Both the position numbers and the translations under genes were made by a program. From an uncultured Lachnospiraceae bacterium (GTDB lineage: Bacteria; Bacillota; Clostridia; Lachnospirales; Lachnospiraceae): a stretch of 19,494 nt of DNA. The notes below the pieces were generated by a model. That model was not told the origin of the DNA, made no database searches, and worked only from the letters and a program-made list of their open reading frames with translations. The stretch covers positions 1 to 19,494 of the forward strand of contig URCR01000053.1 in the NCBI GenBank assembly GCA_900546325.1, given 5' to 3'. Positions 8,250 to 15,537 of the stretch are shown one piece after another (within the stretch, counting starts at the first letter, position 1; each line of letters starts with the position of its first letter).

Positions 8250-8408
8250 TTAAGCTTCTACAAATACTTCTTTTCCAAGACCGCAAATTGGACATACCCA
8301 GTCGTCTGGAAGATCTTCGAAAGATGTCCCCGGGGCAATTCCGTTATCCGGATCACCGATTTCCGGATCATATTCATACCCGCATGGTTCACAGATATAT
8401 TTCTTCAT
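8250..8408 (-). CDS. Rubredoxin
   Basis: This is a 52-aa electron carrier with a single Fe(SCys)4 centre. The minus-strand translation starts MKKYICEPCGYEYDPE and ends GLGKEVFVEA. The iron ligands are the two pairs Cys6/Cys9 (CxxC) and Cys39/Cys42 (CPICG). The conserved aromatic/acid core GTSFEDLPDDWVCP is present. It is preceded by a perfect AGGAGGTGA ribosome-binding site (8421-8413) and followed by a shared terminator. Rubredoxins of this size in clostridia deliver electrons to oxygen- and peroxide-reducing enzymes. No partner reductase is in the window. I did not find a clear promoter in the A/T-rich upstream region. Confidence 0.95.
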   Translation of the reverse strand: MKKYICEPCGYEYDPEIGDPDNGIAPGTSFEDLPDDWVCPICGLGKEVFVEA

Positions 8409-8601
8409 ATTAGTCACCTCCTATTAATAAAATGAAAAATATATTTAGTGATAGTTAAATATATTATTGTCAGATTGTTCGTAAATATTCTATCAAAAAG
8501 ATGAAAAAATTACAATAAAAAATATGTGAAAAATAGGAAGAGGATTCTGTAAAAATTTTGTGCAAAAGTGAAAGAAGTGTAAAGAAATATCACAAGCGAA
8601 G

Positions 8602-8629
8602 TTGACATATACATATAACAGAGTAAAAG
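8602..8629 (+). promoter_or_regulatory. Candidate promoter of the deacetylase-like gene
   Basis: A consensus -35 TTGACA (8602-8607) is followed after 16 bp by TAAAAG (8624-8629), a weak -10. It lies just upstream of the ribosome-binding site GGGGA (8636-8640). The spacing to the start codon leaves a very short leader. The -35 is good and the -10 is doubtful. Confidence 0.4.
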
Positions 8630-8646
8630 AACGATGGGGAACAGGT

Positions 8647-9408
8647 ATGAAACAGATCTGGAAATATTGTCTGCTTGTCATGGCTGCGTTTCTTCTGGTG
8701 ATAGGTGCAGCATACCACCTTCCGGAGATCGTCACTGTGAGTAATAATGTATATGGAAGGGAAATGCCGATTCAGTCGGCAGAGACAAAAGAGAAAAAGG
8801 CAGCGCTGACATTTGAGTGCGCATGGGATCACAGCAGTCTGAATGAGATACTGGGGGCCCTTGAGGCATATCATGTTCGAGCTGCTTTTTTTGTTACCGG
8901 AGACTGGGTGAAACGGTATCCGGAGGATGTCAGGCGGATTGTTCAGGGAGGACATGATATCGGAAATCATTCGGCGACGCACCGGAACCTGGCACAGATG
9001 GAGAAAGAGGAAATTGTGCAGGAACTGAAAGAAACACATCAGGAAGTGAAGAAACTGATGGGGAAAGATATGAAGTTTTTCAGGCCGCCCTATGGAGCAT
9101 TTAACGATACGGTGATTTTGACAGCGAAGGAAGCAGGTTATCTCACTGTGATGGGAAATATAGACTCCATGGACTGGAAAGATTATGGAGCGGAAACGAT
9201 CATAAGGACAGTGATGGAAGAGAAAGAGTTGAAACCGGGTGCGATTATCCGGCTGAACAGTGAAGCAAAATACACGAAGGAGGCATTGCCGGGGCTCATT
9301 GAAAATCTGCAGAAACAGGGATATCAGCTGGTGCCGCTTTCGGAGTTGTTATATCAGGAAGAATATCATCTGGATGTGAAAGGGAGGCAGATTCCGGATG
9401 ACAGATGA
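8647..9408 (+). CDS. Membrane-anchored polysaccharide deacetylase-like (CE4/NodB) protein
   Basis: The protein is 253 aa from the ATG at 8647, which has GGGGA six bases upstream. A TTG at 8602 is also in frame but looks like a -35 box. An N-terminal anchor or signal (residues about 6-23) is followed by a NodB-like domain (about 50-230) that should act outside the membrane on cell-wall or surface glycans. The metal-binding motif 2 NHSATH (His108, His112), motif 3 RPPYG (146-150) and the DSMDW motif are intact. Motif 1 reads TFECAWDHSS (55-64), where relatives usually carry acidic residues at these positions (FDD, or FExAWGxDD). Motif 5 reads IIRLNS, where a His is expected. Catalytic activity is therefore uncertain. 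It ends directly against the convergent regulator gene. Confidence 0.85.
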   Translation: MKQIWKYCLLVMAAFLLVIGAAYHLPEIVTVSNNVYGREMPIQSAETKEKKAALTFECAWDHSSLNEILGALEAYHVRAAFFVTGDWVKRYPEDVRRIVQGGHDIGNHSATHRNLAQMEKEEIVQELKETHQEVKKLMGKDMKFFRPPYGAFNDTVILTAKEAGYLTVMGNIDSMDWKDYGAETIIRTVMEEKELKPGAIIRLNSEAKYTKEALPGLIENLQKQGYQLVPLSELLYQEEYHLDVKGRQIPDDR

Positions 9409-9987
9409 TCAGCCTTCCTTTTTCAGGGGGTTCGGACTGTGAACAGTCAGGATTTTTGTAATATGATTTGTCTTGTTGGACCAGTTGTGAGGAATACTTG
9501 ACGGGATGTGGACAGAATCTCCGGGATAAAGCTGATAAGTCATCCCGTCGATATTCATTGTGAGGATTCCTTCTAAAATATAAATGAATTCTTCGCCGGT
9601 GTGATTGTAGAGTTCCAGTGTCTCTTTCTCTTCCGGGAGAGGAGGCATGATCTCCACAAGACGCGGCAGCAGATCGAAACTGGTCAGATGATCGGTCAAT
9701 GCATATTCAATGATTTCCGAGTTGACAAGGGTTGTCTCTTTTTCGTAGCTCCGCACAACATATTTTTGCTCGTGAGGGGAAGCAAGATCGAAGAAGGAGG
9801 AAAGTTCTACTTCCAGCACCTGCGCAATTCTTTCCAAAGAATCAATCGCAATACTGGTCAATCCGCGCTCGAGCTGTGACAAAAAGCCGATGGAAAGCCC
9901 GGTCTGTTCACTGACGTATTTCAATGTATATTTCTTTTCTGTTCGCAGTTCTTTGATGCGAAGTCCGATAACAGCACTTTTATTCAC
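9409..9987 (-). CDS. XRE-family transcriptional regulator with C-terminal cupin domain
   Basis: This 192-aa cytosolic DNA-binding protein has an N-terminal helix-turn-helix of the XRE/Cro type (about residues 8-64, recognition region GLSIGFLSQLERG). The C-terminal cupin fold (about 105-185) has motif 1 around His129/Glu133 (NHTGEEFIYILEG) and motif 2 PGDSVHIPSSIPHNW ending at His167. The cupin is a probable small-molecule sensor. Proteins of this layout (PuuR-like) usually control an adjacent amino-acid or amine pathway. It starts with GTG (9985-9987, site GGAGA) and is divergent from hypGD-proC, so it is the obvious candidate regulator of that operon and of itself. The ligand is not known; hydroxyproline or proline is a guess from context. 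Confidence 0.9.
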   Translation of the reverse strand: MNKSAVIGLRIKELRTEKKYTLKYVSEQTGLSIGFLSQLERGLTSIAIDSLERIAQVLEVELSSFFDLASPHEQKYVVRSYEKETTLVNSEIIEYALTDHLTSFDLLPRLVEIMPPLPEEKETLELYNHTGEEFIYILEGILTMNIDGMTYQLYPGDSVHIPSSIPHNWSNKTNHITKILTVHSPNPLKKEG

Positions 9988-10006
9988 GATAGATTCTCCG
10001 TTTCTG

Positions 10007-10033
10007 TTTTTTGTTTCTCATTTCATTTCGTTC
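10007..10033 (-). repeat. Mirrored leader repeat, copy 1 (regulator side)
   Basis: Read on the minus strand, this gives GAACGA, four bases, then AATGAGAAA and CAAAAAA. It lies in the 5' leader of the XRE-cupin gene, just upstream of its ribosome-binding site. A closely similar stretch occurs at 10216-10243 on the plus strand in the hypG leader, at about 23 of 28 positions by eye, so the two form an imperfect inverted repeat about 180 bp apart. Confidence 0.6.
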
Positions 10034-10040
10034 TTTTTCT

Positions 10041-10069
10041 ATGATAAAGGATTTGGCCCAAAAAATCAA
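10041..10069 (-). promoter_or_regulatory. Promoter of the XRE-cupin regulator gene
   Basis: On the minus strand TTGATT (10069-10064), a 17-bp spacer and TATCAT (10046-10041) make a good sigma-A promoter. The predicted start lies near 10034, just before the mirrored repeat copy 1. Confidence 0.75.
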
Positions 10070-10143
10070 TTCAGAGAAAAGAAATTCTATAAAATTTTCA
10101 AAAATTTCTGTGAAAAAATAAATGAAAAATATATCACAATTTT

Positions 10144-10172
10144 ATGACAAAATAAAAATGCTGTGATATAAT
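10144..10172 (+). promoter_or_regulatory. Promoter of the hypG-hypD-proC operon
   Basis: ATGACA (10144-10149) is followed after exactly 17 bp by TATAAT (10167-10172). The -10 is perfect and the -35 differs at one base. The predicted start is near 10179, giving a leader of about 95 nt before hypG. Confidence 0.85.
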
Positions 10173-10191
10173 ATGAAAAGCAAGTGAAAAT

Positions 10192-10211
10192 TTCATTTTT
10201 GTGAAAATGAA
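10192..10211 (+). promoter_or_regulatory. Candidate operator palindrome in the hypG leader
   Basis: A perfect 8-bp inverted repeat, TTCATTTT-tgtg-AAAATGAA, lies about 13 bp downstream of the predicted transcription start. It is a likely roadblock operator for the divergently encoded XRE-cupin regulator. The half-site AAATGAAA also occurs near the regulator's own start (minus strand, around 10026-10019). The operator role is inference. Confidence 0.5.
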
Positions 10212-10215
10212 AGAC

Positions 10216-10243
10216 GAACGAGCTTGAATGAGAAAACAAAAAA
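10216..10243 (+). repeat. Mirrored leader repeat, copy 2 (hypG side)
   Basis: GAACGA, four bases, AATGAGAAAA and CAAAAAA lie in the hypG leader, facing the similar copy 1 at 10007-10033 on the other strand. Each copy sits between a promoter and a ribosome-binding site. This may be a pair of regulator sites or the trace of a small duplication. Confidence 0.6.
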
Positions 10244-10272
10244 TCATAGTGAGAGGAAAAGCGGAGGGAATC

Positions 10273-11184
10273 ATGAAATATCCTGAGATTATGAATATTC
10301 AAAAATATTCCATCCATGACGGAGACGGAATCCGGACGACAGTTTTTTTCAAAGGCTGTCATTTGAAGTGCTGGTGGTGCCACAATCCGGAGAGTCAGAA
10401 ATTTAAGCCGCAGCTGATGTTCCACGCGGAGCGGTGCGGCGGGTGTCATGCATGTGAACAGATCTGCAGTCACCATGCAGTGACGGTTCGGGATGGAATT
10501 GCCTGCACAGACCGGACAAAATGTGAACTTTGCAGAGAATGTCTGGATTATTGTGTGAATAATGCAAGAGAGATTGTGGGAAGGGAATATACGATCCCGG
10601 AATTGATGAAAGAAATTGAGAAAGACTGTATGTTCTATGAGGAGTCCGGAGGGGGTGTGACGATATCCGGCGGTGAGGTCATGGCACAGGATATGGACTA
10701 TATCGAGCAGCTGCTAAAGAAGCTTAAGAGGAAGGGATACAATGTGGCGATCGATACATGTGGGTATGCACCGCGGGAGAATTATGAGCGGGTGATGCCT
10801 TATGCAGATACGTTTCTATATGACATCAAGACAATGGATCCGGTGAAACATGAAAAATATATGGGGAAGGACAATGAATTGATCTTATCGAATCTCCGTT
10901 TCCTCAGTGAACATGGGGCGAGGATTTATATCCGCATTCCGGTCATCGGAGGAGTCAATGACACGGAAGAGGAGATGGAAGCGATCATTGCTTTTCTGAA
11001 GCAATATGTTTCTGTCAGCCAGGTCAATCTGCTCCCGTATCATAATATTGCCGGGGGAAAATATGATAAGCTGGATATCAAATATCAGGGGGAAGCGTTT
11101 ACGATTCCGCCGAAAGAACAGATGGAAGAATTCCGGAAACAATTTATCAGAAATGGGTTTTCAAATACAAAAATCGGAGGTTAA
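10273..11184 (+). CDS. hypG: Glycyl-radical enzyme activase for hydroxyproline dehydratase (HypG-like)
   Basis: This is a 303-aa radical SAM enzyme. It cleaves S-adenosylmethionine at a 4Fe-4S cluster and abstracts a hydrogen from the glycine of its partner HypD. The radical SAM motif CxxxCxxC is Cys29, Cys33 and Cys36. A ferredoxin-like insert follows with two CxxCxxCxxxC sets (Cys55/58/61/65 and Cys84/87/90/94), typical of activases for dehydratase-type glycyl-radical enzymes. The GGGVTISGGE motif lies around residues 125-134. The start at 10273 has GGAGGG five bases before it. An in-frame ATG at 10228 lacks such a site and adds 15 unconserved residues. The gene ends 2 bp before hypD and contains that gene's ribosome-binding site. 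Partner identity follows from the neighbour. Confidence 0.92.
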   Translation: MKYPEIMNIQKYSIHDGDGIRTTVFFKGCHLKCWWCHNPESQKFKPQLMFHAERCGGCHACEQICSHHAVTVRDGIACTDRTKCELCRECLDYCVNNAREIVGREYTIPELMKEIEKDCMFYEESGGGVTISGGEVMAQDMDYIEQLLKKLKRKGYNVAIDTCGYAPRENYERVMPYADTFLYDIKTMDPVKHEKYMGKDNELILSNLRFLSEHGARIYIRIPVIGGVNDTEEEMEAIIAFLKQYVSVSQVNLLPYHNIAGGKYDKLDIKYQGEAFTIPPKEQMEEFRKQFIRNGFSNTKIGG

Positions 11185-11186
11185 TC

Positions 11187-13559
11187 ATGGGAAGAGGTAT
11201 GAATGAAAGAATTCAGAAGCTGAGAGAACAGAGTGTCAATGCAATTCCGCACATTTATATGGAGCGCGCCGATCTGGAGACAGATGCGTACATGAAGTAC
11301 GAGGGCTCTGTCAGTGTGCCGGAGATGAGGGCGCTGGCATTTAAGCATTTTATGGCAAATAAGACACTTTGTATTAATGAAGGAGAACTGATCGTCGGAG
11401 AGAAAGGGGACAGCCCGCAGTCGGCACCGACGTTCCCGGAACTTTGCTGTCATACGCTGGAGGACATGCATGTGATGAATGACCGGGATCTGATCAGTTT
11501 TAAGGTGACAGAGGAAGACTTAAAACTTCAGGAAGAAAAAATCATCCCATACTGGGAGAATCGTTCTATCCGCCACAAAATTCTCAATAATATGAGCAGA
11601 CAGTGGAAAGAGTGCTATGAGGCAGGGATTTTCACAGAGTTTATGGAGCAGAGAGGACCGGGACATACAGTCGGTTCTGAGAAGATCTACAAAAAAGGAT
11701 TTCTCGATTACAAGCAGGATATTATCGAGAGCAGAAACCGTCTGGATTTCCTCAATGACAAGGAAGCACTTGACAAGCGTGCACAGTTAAATGCCATGGA
11801 GATTGCCTGCGATGCGATCATCATCCTTGGAGAGCGTTATGCAGCGCTTGCGAGAGAGCTTGCAGAGAAAGAGGAAGATGAGGTCAGAAAGCAGGAACTG
11901 CTGCAGATCGCGGCAAACTGTGATGTGGTTCCGGCACATGCGCCACAGACATACTGGCAGGCGATCCAGATGTACTGGTTCGTGCATCTTGGTGTGACAA
12001 CAGAGTTGAATCCGTGGGATGCCTACAGCCCGGGAAGACTGGATCAGCATTTGAATCCATTCTATGAGAGAGATACAGATGCAGGTATTTTAGATGATGA
12101 GAAGGCATTGGAGCTTCTGGAGTGTCTCTGGGTGAAATTTAACAATCAGCCGGCACCTCCAAAGGTAGGGATCACATTAAAAGAGAGCAGTACCTACACA
12201 GATTTTGCCAATATCAATACCGGAGGGATCACACCGGACGGACAGAACGGAGTCAATGAGGTCAGTTATCTGATCTTAGACTGTATGGATGAGATGAAGC
12301 TTTTGCAGCCAAGCTCCAACGTGCAGATCAGCAAGAAGACGCCGATGAAGTTCTTAAAGCGTGCTTGTGAGATTTCCAGAAAAGGATGGGGACAGCCGGC
12401 ATTTTATAATACGGAGGCGATCATCCAGGAGCTGTTAAATGCGGGAAAATCTATTGAGGATGCAAGAAGAGGCGGAACGAGCGGATGTGTGGAGACCGGT
12501 GCGTTCGGAAATGAAGCGTATATTCTCACCGGATATTTCAACCTTCCGAAGATTCTCGAGATCACACTGCACAATGGGTTCGATCCGGTCAGCAAAAAGC
12601 AGCTCGGGCTTCAGACCGGCAAGGCCACAGACTTCCATTCTTACGAGGAATTGTTTGAGGCTTATAAAAAGCAGGTAGAATATTTTGCAGACATCAAAAT
12701 GGAAGGAAGCAACATCATTGAGAAAATCTATGCGGAATATATGCCGGCGCCATTTTTATCTGTGATCACAAATGACTGTATCTCTACCGGAAAAGATTAC
12801 AATGCCGGAGGAGCGCGCTATAACATCAACTACCTGCAGGGAGTAGGGATCGGTACGATCACAGACTCTCTGACAGCGATCAAATACAATGTGTTCGATG
12901 AGAAGAAATTTACAATGACAGAACTGATGGAAGCAATGGAACATAACTTTGAAGGATATGACAGAATTGCAAATCTTGTTCGGAACAAGACGCCGAAATA
13001 TGGAAATGACGATGATTATGCAGACGATGTGATGCAGGCAGTCTTTGATTTTTATTATCACACAGTGACAGGCAGACCGAACATGAAAGGCGGTACCTAC
13101 CGGATCAACATGCTCCCGACGACTTGTCATGTGTACTTCGGAGAAGTGATGCTGGCAAGCCCGAACGGAAGACTTGCACACAAGCCGGTGTCAGAGGGAA
13201 TCTCTCCGGAAAAAGGGGCAGATATCTGTGGCCCGACAGCAGTTGTGAAATCTGCATCAAAAATGGATCATGTGCGGACAGGAGGAACACTTCTGAATCA
13301 GAAATTTACACCGGGTGTTGTTGCCGGGGAGGAAGGACTGACACAGATGGCAAATCTTGTGCGGAGCTATTTTAACATGGATGGACATCATATCCAGTTC
13401 AATGTCATCGACAGACAGACGCTGATCGATGCCCAGAACAATCCGGAAGAGTATAAGGATCTGATCGTGCGTGTAGCAGGTTACAGTGATCACTTCCGCA
13501 ACCTGAGCAAGGCGCTGCAGGATGAGATCATTGAACGTACAGAACAATCATTTAATTAG
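11187..13559 (+). CDS. hypD: trans-4-hydroxy-L-proline dehydratase, glycyl-radical enzyme
   Basis: HypD removes water from trans-4-hydroxy-L-proline by radical chemistry, giving (S)-1-pyrroline-5-carboxylate. The protein is 790 aa, the length of the Clostridioides difficile enzyme. The PFL-like domain is followed by the glycine-radical domain. The catalytic motif GTSGCVETG has Cys434 (thiyl radical) and Glu436 (general base). The radical-bearing glycine is Gly765 in RVAGYSDHF. These numbers, the N-terminus MGRG and long blocks such as NNQPAPPKVGITLKESS agree with HypD as I remember it, rather than with CutC or glycerol dehydratase. The activase gene upstream and proC downstream complete the pathway. 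The start has GGAGGT five bases upstream. The active enzyme is destroyed by oxygen. Confidence 0.95.
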   Translation: MGRGMNERIQKLREQSVNAIPHIYMERADLETDAYMKYEGSVSVPEMRALAFKHFMANKTLCINEGELIVGEKGDSPQSAPTFPELCCHTLEDMHVMNDRDLISFKVTEEDLKLQEEKIIPYWENRSIRHKILNNMSRQWKECYEAGIFTEFMEQRGPGHTVGSEKIYKKGFLDYKQDIIESRNRLDFLNDKEALDKRAQLNAMEIACDAIIILGERYAALARELAEKEEDEVRKQELLQIAANCDVVPAHAPQTYWQAIQMYWFVHLGVTTELNPWDAYSPGRLDQHLNPFYERDTDAGILDDEKALELLECLWVKFNNQPAPPKVGITLKESSTYTDFANINTGGITPDGQNGVNEVSYLILDCMDEMKLLQPSSNVQISKKTPMKFLKRACEISRKGWGQPAFYNTEAIIQELLNAGKSIEDARRGGTSGCVETGAFGNEAYILTGYFNLPKILEITLHNGFDPVSKKQLGLQTGKATDFHSYEELFEAYKKQVEYFADIKMEGSNIIEKIYAEYMPAPFLSVITNDCISTGKDYNAGGARYNINYLQGVGIGTITDSLTAIKYNVFDEKKFTMTELMEAMEHNFEGYDRIANLVRNKTPKYGNDDDYADDVMQAVFDFYYHTVTGRPNMKGGTYRINMLPTTCHVYFGEVMLASPNGRLAHKPVSEGISPEKGADICGPTAVVKSASKMDHVRTGGTLLNQKFTPGVVAGEEGLTQMANLVRSYFNMDGHHIQFNVIDRQTLIDAQNNPEEYKDLIVRVAGYSDHFRNLSKALQDEIIERTEQSFN

Positions 13560-13602
13560 GAAAGCTGCTTTTTTGGAGCTTCTGTGAAAGGAGAAAGAAA
13601 AC

Positions 13603-14412
13603 ATGGAGAAGAAATTAGGATTTATCGGTGCCGGAAATATGGCAAAGGCGATGATGGGCGGAATCCTGAAGAATGAGATTCTGTCACCGGATGATGTAAT
13701 CGCATCAGATCTTTATCAGCCGGGGCTGGAGCAGACAGAGGAGGAACTTGGGATCTCTGTGACAACGGATAATAAAGAAGTGGTAAAGAACGCAGAAGTA
13801 GTCGTTCTGTCTGTGAAACCGCAGTTTTATGCATCTGTGATCGAAGAAATCCGGGAAGTCGTATCGGAAGAACAGATCATCGTCACGATCGCACCGGGAC
13901 AGACACTGAAACATCTGCAGGAATTGTTCGGCAAACCGGTGAAGATCGTCCGCACAATGCCGAACACACCGGCACTTGTCGGAGAAGGCATTACAGGTGT
14001 CTGCAAAAATGAACTGGTGACAGAGGAAGAACTTTCCCATATCTGCAGGATTTTAAGTGGATTTGGAAAGGCGGAAGTGCTAAGCGAGAAACTGATGGAT
14101 GTTGTTGTATCGGTAAGCGGAAGTTCACCGGCATATGTCTTTTTATTCATCGAGGCGATGGCAGATGCGGCTGTGGCAGATGGAATGCCGAGAGCGCAGG
14201 CATATAAATTTGCAGCGCAGGCAGTCTATGGAAGCGCTAAAATGGTGTTAGAGACAGGGAAACATCCGGGAGAATTAAAAGACATGGTATGCTCGCCGGG
14301 AGGAACAACGATCGAGGCGGTGCGCGTGCTCGAGGAGAAAGGATTCAGAAGCAGTGTCATCGAAGCGATGAAAGCGTGCGTAAAAGTTGCAAAAGAGCTC
14401 GGAAAGAAGTAA
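13603..14412 (+). CDS. proC: Pyrroline-5-carboxylate reductase
   Basis: ProC reduces 1-pyrroline-5-carboxylate to L-proline with NAD(P)H in the cytosol. The protein is 269 aa, the normal length. The N-terminal Rossmann fold starts GFIGAGNMA (6-14). The C-terminal dimerisation domain has VSVSGSSPAYVFLFIEAMADAA and CSPGGTTIEAV, the family signature. The site aaaggaga precedes the ATG. It lies 43 bp after hypD with no terminator between, so it should be co-transcribed. Here it consumes the HypD product, making hydroxyproline a source of proline and an electron acceptor. It may also serve ordinary proline synthesis. Confidence 0.95.
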   Translation: MEKKLGFIGAGNMAKAMMGGILKNEILSPDDVIASDLYQPGLEQTEEELGISVTTDNKEVVKNAEVVVLSVKPQFYASVIEEIREVVSEEQIIVTIAPGQTLKHLQELFGKPVKIVRTMPNTPALVGEGITGVCKNELVTEEELSHICRILSGFGKAEVLSEKLMDVVVSVSGSSPAYVFLFIEAMADAAVADGMPRAQAYKFAAQAVYGSAKMVLETGKHPGELKDMVCSPGGTTIEAVRVLEEKGFRSSVIEAMKACVKVAKELGKK

Positions 14413-14452
14413 AATAAAAAATAAAATGCAGCGAGAAAGGGGTTACGCAGTG

Positions 14453-15457
14453 ATGAAATACCATGCAGATGAAGAAAGATATAATAGGATGAAGTACCAC
14501 AGAAGCGGGAAGAGCGGACTGAAGCTTCCGGCAGTGTCACTTGGACTTTGGCATAACTTTGGAACAAACGATGACTTTGACTCGATGCGGCAGATGTGCT
14601 TTACCGCATTTGATCTTGGGATCACACATTTTGACCTGGCCAATAATTACGGCCCGCTTCCGGGAAGCGCAGAGACAAATTTCGGAAAGATCCTGAAGGA
14701 GGATCTCGGGAGTTACCGTGATGAACTGATCATCAGCACGAAGGCCGGATATGATATGTGGGACGGCCCTTACGGAAGTGGCGGCAGCAGAAAATATCTG
14801 TTGGCAAGTCTGGATCAGAGTCTGCAGCGCATGGGACTGGAGTATGTAGATATTTTCTACCATCACTGTGTAGACCCGGAGACGCCTGTGGAGGAGAGCA
14901 TGATGGCGCTTGATGCGGCAGTGAAGCAGGGGAAGGCGCTGTATGCGGGAATCTCGAACTATGACCTGGAACATACGATGCAGGCGATGGAGATTTTAAA
15001 GGAATTAAAGTGTCCTTTCGTGATCAACCAGATCCGCTATTCGATCCTGGATCGCTGGATCGAGGAGGACGGACTGAAAGCATTTGCGAAGAAGAATGGA
15101 TGCGGATTGATTGCGTTTAGTCCGCTGGCACAGGGACTGCTGTCAGACAGATACCTGCACGGAATCCCGGAGGATAGCCGTATTCGGAAAAGCGGAAGGT
15201 TCTTAAAGGAGAGTGCAGTCACAAAAGAACGGTTAGAGCAGCTGGAGGCATTGAATAAAGTCGCAGAAGAGCGTGGGCAGACACTGGCGCAGATGGCGCT
15301 GTCCTGGGTACTTCGTGATGGAGACGTGACAAGTGTCCTGATCGGCGCATCGAAGCCGGAACAGATTCGGGAGAATGTAAAAATTGTTGAAAAAACAGAG
15401 TTCAGTGAAGATGAGCTTAGACGAATTGATGAATTGTCAAAAGCAGTTATAAAATAA
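14453..15457 (+). CDS. gpr: Aldo/keto reductase, YghZ (L-glyceraldehyde 3-phosphate reductase) type
   Basis: The 334-aa NAD(P)H-dependent reductase of the AKR14 group closely follows E. coli YghZ/Gpr through SLGLWHNFG, THFDLANNYGPLPGSAE, ISTKAGYDMW and GPYGSGGSRKYLLASLDQSL. The catalytic tetrad is Asp61, Tyr66, Lys97 and His137 or His138. The E. coli enzyme acts on L-glyceraldehyde 3-phosphate and methylglyoxal; the physiological substrate here is unknown. The start at 14453 (or GTG at 14450) follows the site aaagggg and matches the E. coli N-terminal pattern (ERYNRMKY). An earlier in-frame ATG at 14387 lies inside proC and is unlikely. It follows proC by 40 bp and may be read from the hyp promoter. 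Confidence 0.88.
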   Translation: MKYHADEERYNRMKYHRSGKSGLKLPAVSLGLWHNFGTNDDFDSMRQMCFTAFDLGITHFDLANNYGPLPGSAETNFGKILKEDLGSYRDELIISTKAGYDMWDGPYGSGGSRKYLLASLDQSLQRMGLEYVDIFYHHCVDPETPVEESMMALDAAVKQGKALYAGISNYDLEHTMQAMEILKELKCPFVINQIRYSILDRWIEEDGLKAFAKKNGCGLIAFSPLAQGLLSDRYLHGIPEDSRIRKSGRFLKESAVTKERLEQLEALNKVAEERGQTLAQMALSWVLRDGDVTSVLIGASKPEQIRENVKIVEKTEFSEDELRRIDELSKAVIK

Positions 15458-15468
15458 CAGCGATTTCG

Positions 15469-15497
15469 TTGACAAATAAAATAGGGATTGTTATGAT
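15469..15497 (+). promoter_or_regulatory. Consensus promoter of the glnA operon
   Basis: TTGACA (15469-15474), a 17-bp spacer and TATGAT (15492-15497) form a near-perfect sigma-A promoter beginning 12 bp after the reductase stop codon. Transcription should start near 15504, about 90 nt before glnA. Confidence 0.88.
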
Positions 15498-15508
15498 AAA
15501 AAACAGAC

Positions 15509-15537
15509 GAGGGCGTTTTCCGGAAAGGAACGCCCTC
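15509..15537 (+). terminator. Strong hairpin at the 5' end of the glnA leader
   Basis: A 9-bp GC-rich stem (gagggcgtt at 15509-15517 with aacgccctc at 15529-15537) is followed by a short U-rich tail (UUUCU). It begins about five bases after the predicted glnA transcription start. It may end transcripts arriving from the upstream reductase gene, act as an attenuator for glnA, or stabilise the 5' end. The T-tract is poor for a terminator. A second small hairpin (15565-15569 with 15577-15581) lies directly before the ribosome-binding site. Confidence 0.55.

Noticed and set aside
8602..8646. Upstream TTG start for the deacetylase-like gene
   Set aside because: The TTG is the first part of a consensus -35 TTGACA and has no ribosome-binding site. 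The ATG at 8647 has GGGGA at proper spacing and starts a typical signal/anchor segment.
10228..10272. Upstream in-frame ATG for hypG
   Set aside because: It lacks a ribosome-binding site and falls within the mirrored leader repeat. The ATG at 10273 follows GGAGGG.
13562..13581. Possible terminator between hypD and proC
   Set aside because: The stem is only 5 bp (aagct/agctt) with a ten-base loop and no T-run after it.
14387..14452. Upstream in-frame ATG for the aldo/keto reductase
   Set aside because: It lies inside proC without a ribosome-binding site. The later start fits the length of the E. coli homologue.
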